37,205 nt of DNA, from contig NZ_JXQI01000033.1 of assembly GCF_000834015.1 (NCBI RefSeq), positions 1 to 37,205 on the forward strand. The letters run 5' to 3'. Position 1 is the stretch's first letter, and every line of letters starts with the position of its first letter. This DNA comes from Prevotella pectinovora. Its GTDB lineage: Bacteria > Bacteroidota > Bacteroidia > Bacteroidales > Bacteroidaceae. Made by a program: the position numbers and the translations under genes. Under the pieces are notes generated by a model. That model was not told the DNA's origin. It ran no database searches and was given only the letters and a program-made list of their open reading frames with translations. Of this stretch, positions 33,945-37,205 are shown one piece after another.

Positions 33945-34801
33945 CCTTGCCCCCTCCTCAGATCTCTCATCTTGATGCGTGTCAGTACCTGCTTGGTGTC
34001 GCTCGTGAAGTCGCTTGTGAGCATCCAGTTGTAGTAACCCGGATCGCGGCGCAATGCTTCTTCAACGGGCACTCCCTTGTATTTGCCGAAGTTGAACACC
34101 TCCTGCTTCATGGGCTTGCCGTCGGCGTCCAGCATAGGCTGTCCGTTGGCGTCTTTCATTTCCTTCCATACTACGCGTCCGGCGAAGTCCACGTTGTCGT
34201 TCTGTTTTGAGAACTGTGCCAGAACGTCCATGTCGTTCTCCAGCTGGCGTTCTTCTTCCTCTTGCTTCCCAGGCGCATACATGTCGAGTTCTCCCATGAG
34301 CACACGATATGTAGCCTCAGTGTCCTGGTCGGCGCGGTGGGCGTCGAAGTCGTCCTCCATTTTCCTTCCGCAATAGAACTTGTACGCTGCAGCCAGATTA
34401 CGGCGCTCCATCTTGTGGAATATCGTCTGGGCGTCGATCAGTCTGCACTGGCTGAAGTCGTAGTTGATGCCTGCACGGTAGAATTCCTCAGCGAGCATCG
34501 GCAGATCAAAGTGGTTGGAGTTAAAACCGGCGAAGTCGCAGTTTGCGAATTTCTCTGCCAGTTCCGGGGCTAGGGCCTTGAATGTGGGCTTGTCTGCCAC
34601 ATCGGCGTTTGATGTGCCGGTCAGTTCAACCACCTCCTGTGGAATCTCCTTTCCTGGGTTCACAAAGATATTCTCCCTCTCTTCTTTTCCGTCGGGATAT
34701 ACCTTTATATATGATAGTTGGAAAATTCTGTCTCTCACTATATCGAGTCCTGTAGTCTCGAGATCGAACACTACGAGTGGCCTTGTCAGATTCAGTTTCA
34801 T
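33938..34801 (-). CDS. DEDDh 3'-5' exonuclease (DnaQ-like)
   Basis: Exonuclease of the DnaQ/PolC-epsilon superfamily. Exo I is VVFDLETTGLD (D13, E15). Exo II is GFNSNHFDLPML. Exo III is HRADQDTEATYRV with the His of the DEDDh subclass. Residues about 230-287 (FGKYKGVPVEEALRRDPGYYNWML) form a short C-terminal module seen in some stand-alone exonucleases. Between dnaN and coaBC, so it may serve as a proofreading or repair nuclease with the clamp; no clamp-binding motif is obvious. 287 aa. Could be annotated as a DNA polymerase III epsilon-like subunit, but the true replicative proofreader may be elsewhere. Confidence 0.9.
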   Translation of the reverse strand: MKLNLTRPLVVFDLETTGLDIVRDRIFQLSYIKVYPDGKEERENIFVNPGKEIPQEVVELTGTSNADVADKPTFKALAPELAEKFANCDFAGFNSNHFDLPMLAEEFYRAGINYDFSQCRLIDAQTIFHKMERRNLAAAYKFYCGRKMEDDFDAHRADQDTEATYRVLMGELDMYAPGKQEEEERQLENDMDVLAQFSKQNDNVDFAGRVVWKEMKDANGQPMLDADGKPMKQEVFNFGKYKGVPVEEALRRDPGYYNWMLTSDFTSDTKQVLTRIKMRDLRRGQGC

Positions 34802-35171
34802 CTCTATATTATGTGTGTTATGGTTAATTTAATATTGTTTTGTCAATGGAATCTACCTGTTTTAGATGGGCAACTCACCATTATTTTATACGCAACCATG
34901 TTGTTTTTTGACAAGCAACCAGCCTTTTTTCTGTTGTCAAAGGGTCTGTACACGTTTTCTGATGGTGTTTATGCCTTATCTGAACCAAGGAACAAGAGAA
35001 GGACGTCATAGTCTTTTGCCATTCAGAATGGTGTCAGGCTGTGTTGATCCCTTTTCTTATTCCTTGTCGTCTGGCATAGGGGAGAGGTGCTCGGCCTTCT
35101 TGGCTTGTCGGTGCTCCCCGGTATTCCCTGCCGTTTTGTTTGTTGCCTATATATGTTTGCCTTTTCTGGTT
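34802..35171. other. 370-bp gap between dnaN and the exonuclease gene
   Basis: No credible gene on either strand. The part nearest the exonuclease is AT-rich; 35000-35160 is richer in G and C than most gaps here. A small hairpin CCATT/AATGG lies near 35019-35031. No TAnnTTTG box is obvious before the exonuclease gene. A 42-codon minus-strand frame from 35009 has no recognisable features. It may be remains of a decayed gene or an untranslated RNA segment. Confidence 0.4.
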
Positions 35172-36296
35172 TTAGTCGTTCAGCAGCATCGGCATGATGA
35201 GCATAAGGATATTCTGCCCCTCAGGCTGCTCTGATGGGAAAATGAGGCACGGACGGCTTGGGTCGGCAAGCTCCATCAACACTTCGTCGCTTGTCAGGCT
35301 TGAGAGGATCTCGACGAGCGAAGGGCCTTTAAAGCCTATACTCATAGGAGTTCCGTTGTAGTCGCATACTATGGTTTCCTTTGCGCTTGTCGCGAAGTCG
35401 ATGTCCTCTGACGACGCCTCCACCTGTCCGATGCCGAGGCGCAGACGGATGGACTGGCTGCTCTCGCTTGCGAATGGCAGGATGCGCTTCACCGAACCGA
35501 GAAGAGCCCTGCGGTCGATGGTCATCTGGCATGGATTGTCGGTTGGAATCACGGAGTTGTAGTTTGGATATCTGCCTTCTATGAGTCTGCACTTCAAGTT
35601 GCCTGCTGCGAATGTCACCTCTGCATTGAGGTTGTCGAAGCGTATCTCTACAGGTGTGTCGTCGTGGGTCAGCGCGTTCTTGAGCAGTGTGGCGGGTTTC
35701 TTCGGCAAGATGAACGACACAGGCTCTTCGTTGGTGATGCTCAGTATCTTGTTTCTCACGAGCTTGTGTCCGTCGCTTGCCACGATTGCCAATGCCTCTT
35801 GGTTGAGGTCAAAATAGAGACCGTTCATCACAGGTCTGATTTCCTCGTTAGCTGTGGCAAACAATGTGCGCGAGATGTTGTCGGCGAGGATGCCGGATGG
35901 TATGGTGATTGTCGTTGCCCCGTCGCCTACTGGCTGTGCCATAGGGAATTCATCGGCATTCTGTGCCGTGAAGGTATAGCCTCCGTTCTGGAATGTAATG
36001 CTCACGGAGTAGGTGTTCAGGTCTACTGTGAGCGTGACTGGCTGCTCCGGCAGGTCTTTAACGGCGTCGATGATGGTGCGGCTGCTGATGGCGAACCTTC
36101 CGTCGGAATCAGCCTCGTCGAGTTCCACACTGGTGGTGAGCTCGTTCTCCTTGTCAGAAGCGGTGAGCGTGAGCACTCCGTCCTTTACATCAAAAAGGAT
36201 GCAGTCCAGAATCTGTAGTGAGTTCTTGCTGTTAAGCACTTTCGACAGTGTAAGAAGGCGGCTGCTTAGCACCGCGCATGACAATGTGATTCTCAT
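35172..36296 (-). CDS. dnaN: DNA polymerase III sliding clamp (beta subunit)
   Basis: Ring-shaped processivity clamp for DNA polymerase. Three repeated domains of about 120 residues. The start MRITLSCAVLSSRLLTLSKV and the segment FAISSRTIIDAVKDLP are typical, as is the late motif IEGRYPNYNSVIP of domain 3 onset and the C terminus LMIMPMLLND, where the usual MP(M/V)R(L) tail is extended by LLND. 374 aa. dnaN is not beside dnaA here, as is common in Bacteroidetes. Preceded by a long A-rich, repeat-bearing leader and a good promoter. Confidence 0.95.
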   Translation of the reverse strand: MRITLSCAVLSSRLLTLSKVLNSKNSLQILDCILFDVKDGVLTLTASDKENELTTSVELDEADSDGRFAISSRTIIDAVKDLPEQPVTLTVDLNTYSVSITFQNGGYTFTAQNADEFPMAQPVGDGATTITIPSGILADNISRTLFATANEEIRPVMNGLYFDLNQEALAIVASDGHKLVRNKILSITNEEPVSFILPKKPATLLKNALTHDDTPVEIRFDNLNAEVTFAAGNLKCRLIEGRYPNYNSVIPTDNPCQMTIDRRALLGSVKRILPFASESSQSIRLRLGIGQVEASSEDIDFATSAKETIVCDYNGTPMSIGFKGPSLVEILSSLTSDEVLMELADPSRPCLIFPSEQPEGQNILMLIMPMLLND

Positions 36297-36301
36297 TATT
36301 G

Positions 36302-36396
36302 TGTATTTTATTGTTGTTTTTTATTGTTGTTTATCGTTGTCCTTGCTTTGCCGGACGCTATTTTCTTCTTATTTTACGACCTGTTGGCGTCTGGCA
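36302..36396 (-). promoter_or_regulatory. dnaN leader: 5' hairpin and ACAACAATAAA repeats
   Basis: In the minus-strand mRNA, TGCCAGACGC (36387-36396) pairs with GCGTCCGGCA (36349-36358) with one mismatch, at the extreme 5' end. Then come ACAACGATAA, ACAACAATAA and ACAACAATAA units, about 12 nt apart (36310-36340), and a last ACAATAATG that contains the start codon. The unpaired A-rich tract probably serves ribosome loading in the absence of a Shine-Dalgarno sequence. Confidence 0.5.
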
Positions 36397-36407
36397 GATA
36401 ACGACTA

Positions 36408-36439
36408 CAAAAATACAAAAAAACCTTGTGGTGAGCAAA
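36408..36439 (-). promoter_or_regulatory. Promoter of dnaN
   Basis: Minus-strand TTTG (36436-36439, within TTTTTTG) and TATTTTTG (36408-36415) are 20 bp apart. The transcription start should be near 36402, giving a leader of about 105 nt. Confidence 0.7.
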
Positions 36440-36478
36440 AAATAAAATGAAATGTTTTTATTTTTAAAACTATTTTGG

Positions 36479-36486
36479 TAATTTCG
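36479..36486 (+). promoter_or_regulatory. Possible -7 box of the DUF3127 gene
   Basis: TAATTTCG followed by CA differs from TAnnTTTG at one base, the same variant as in the serC promoter. It is 29 bp before the ATG at 36516. The -33 position has TGTTTTT rather than TTTG. It is divergent from the dnaN promoter, whose -33 lies 40 bp away. Confidence 0.4.
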
Positions 36487-36515
36487 CAGAACAAACCATA
36501 AAGAAGGAAAAACAA

Positions 36516-36899
36516 ATGGAAATACAAGGAAAAGTTATAGCTGTGCTTGCCCCTCGTGAGGGAACCTCAAAGACGGGCAACCCATGGAAGGTGCAGGAGT
36601 ATGTGATAGAGACAGAGGAGCAGTACCCCAAGAAGATGTGTTTTGAGATCTTCGGCAACGACAGAATCAGCCAGTTTGCCTCCATGCTCGTTGTTGGCAA
36701 CACTGTCAAGGTGTCGTTTGATATCGACGCACGCCAGTGGAATGACCGTTGGTTCAACTCTATCCGTGCATGGAAAGTGGAGCTGCCAATGCAGGAGCCT
36801 ATGGCAGAGATCCCGCAACAGGCAATTCCGGAACCATTCCCGCCTGCACAGCCGGAAGCTGCCGCTACAGGCGAGTCTACTGATGATCTGCCTTTCTAA
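36516..36899 (+). CDS. DUF3127 family protein, possible OB-fold DNA-binding protein
   Basis: Small protein of a Bacteroidetes-centred family (DUF3127). Residues 1-92 form the conserved domain, beginning MEIQGKVIAVLAPREGTSK and containing WKVQEYVIETEEQYPKKMCF, VVGNTVKVSFDIDARQWNDR and WFNSIRAWKVE, a strand pattern like an OB fold. Residues 93-122 are a Pro/Glu/Ala-rich linker, and the protein ends STDDLPF. This layout (OB-like core, flexible linker, acidic tip ending DD-hydrophobic-P-F) is that of single-stranded DNA-binding proteins. An AAGGA lies 8 bp before the ATG. Divergent from dnaN and followed by a strong terminator. DNA binding is inferred, not shown. Confidence 0.85.
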   Translation: MEIQGKVIAVLAPREGTSKTGNPWKVQEYVIETEEQYPKKMCFEIFGNDRISQFASMLVVGNTVKVSFDIDARQWNDRWFNSIRAWKVELPMQEPMAEIPQQAIPEPFPPAQPEAAATGESTDDLPF

Positions 36900-36959
36900 A
36901 GCAGAAAACCGTCGATTGAGCAAACGGCTTTTCCCGTTGTAGTGACAGGGAATTGATAT

Positions 36960-36997
36960 TGCCGCAAGAGGTGTAATGCTTCTTGCGGCATTTTTTT
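36960..36997 (+). terminator. Rho-independent terminator of the DUF3127 gene
   Basis: TGCCGCAAGAGG (36960-36971) pairs with CTTCTTGCGGCA (36979-36990), 12 bp with one G-T, loop of 7, followed by seven T (36991-36997). It is 60 bp after the stop codon; a small AACGG/CCGTT hairpin (36923-36938) precedes it. Confidence 0.93.
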
Positions 36998-37146
36998 GTG
37001 TCCGCAATTGTTCGTTTTTTCCCATATATGTGAATAACCGGACAACGATAGAATTGCAAATTTATTTGAAACAATTAGGAAATATGAGTACTTATTAATG
37101 GAATGGAATATGTAAGTGGTTGAAAATAATTTACAAAATAGTACCA

Positions 37147-37170
37147 AAAGTCCCAAAGTCCCAAAGTCCC
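37147..37170. repeat. Three tandem copies of AAAGTCCC
   Basis: AAAGTCCC is repeated exactly three times with a period of 8 bases and continues with AA. It lies in an AT-rich non-coding stretch (37000-37205) without a visible gene, close to the right edge of the window. Confidence 0.85.
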
Positions 37171-37205
37171 AATATGATTCTTCATTTTCTATAATATATT
37201 ATATA

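Noticed and set aside
37057..37064. Minus-strand TAAATTTG as a promoter
   Set aside because: It matches a -7 box but has no -33 element and would drive transcription against the DUF3127 gene and its terminator.
37147..37170. CRISPR-like repeat
   Set aside because: The units are 8 bases long, directly adjacent and without spacers.

Overview
The window is an ordinary housekeeping stretch of a Bacteroidota chromosome, most likely Bacteroidales and probably Prevotella-like (Prevotellaceae). The evidence is that almost every promoter I can recognise is the Bacteroidota type (TTTG, about 19 bp, then TAnnTTTG). Shine-Dalgarno sequences are mostly absent. Several proteins belong to families found mainly in this phylum (DUF4923, DUF4835, DUF3127, a secreted GH73-LysM protein, an M64 peptidase, an S16 with a long tail, a Rho with a large N-terminal insert). 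I saw no phage, plasmid, insertion sequence, CRISPR array, rRNA or tRNA.

Layout. 0.1-2.3 kb, plus strand: GH73/LysM glucosaminidase and threonine dehydratase, each with its own promoter. 2.5-8.0 kb, minus strand: serS, a relA-type (p)ppGpp synthetase, the rplU-rpmA operon with a structured leader, and prmA. 8.2-12.5 kb, plus strand: a Tyr/Trp/Gly-rich secreted protein, a FadL/OmpP1-type outer-membrane protein, maf and mnmA. 12.8-16.9 kb, plus strand: serC, serA, a DUF1015 gene and yigZ (serine biosynthesis and neighbours). 17.3-19.5 kb, plus strand: a YycJ-like metallo-beta-lactamase-fold protein, a DUF4923 lipoprotein-like protein and rpsP. 19.8-36.3 kb, almost entirely minus strand: rho, an ABC-F ATPase, engB, ribE with a long structured leader, the translationally coupled folK/M64 peptidase/TPR trio, and the cluster dnaN / DEDDh exonuclease / coaBC / DUF4835 / recN / protease-like TPR protein. 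The window ends with a plus-strand DUF3127 gene divergent from dnaN.

The most interesting parts are non-coding. Upstream of ribE there is a compact RNA of about 200 nt (25441-25649, minus strand). It has a near-ideal promoter, a 12-bp closing helix running straight into seven U, two internal hairpins and a rod-like fold, followed by a second strong hairpin just before ribE. It does not match the FMN riboswitch consensus as I know it. It could be a 6S-like RNA or an undescribed riboflavin-gene leader. Other candidates are a nested two-stem leader in front of rplU, a palindromic intergenic repeat present twice (19.7 kb and 23.9 kb), twin dyads upstream of the rho promoter, and an A-rich repeated leader in front of dnaN. 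Among proteins, the relA product has lost the metal-binding residues of its hydrolase domain, and a TPR protein carries a trypsin-like domain without catalytic residues. SerA has Lys in place of the catalytic His, and the DUF3127 protein ends in an SSB-like acidic tip.
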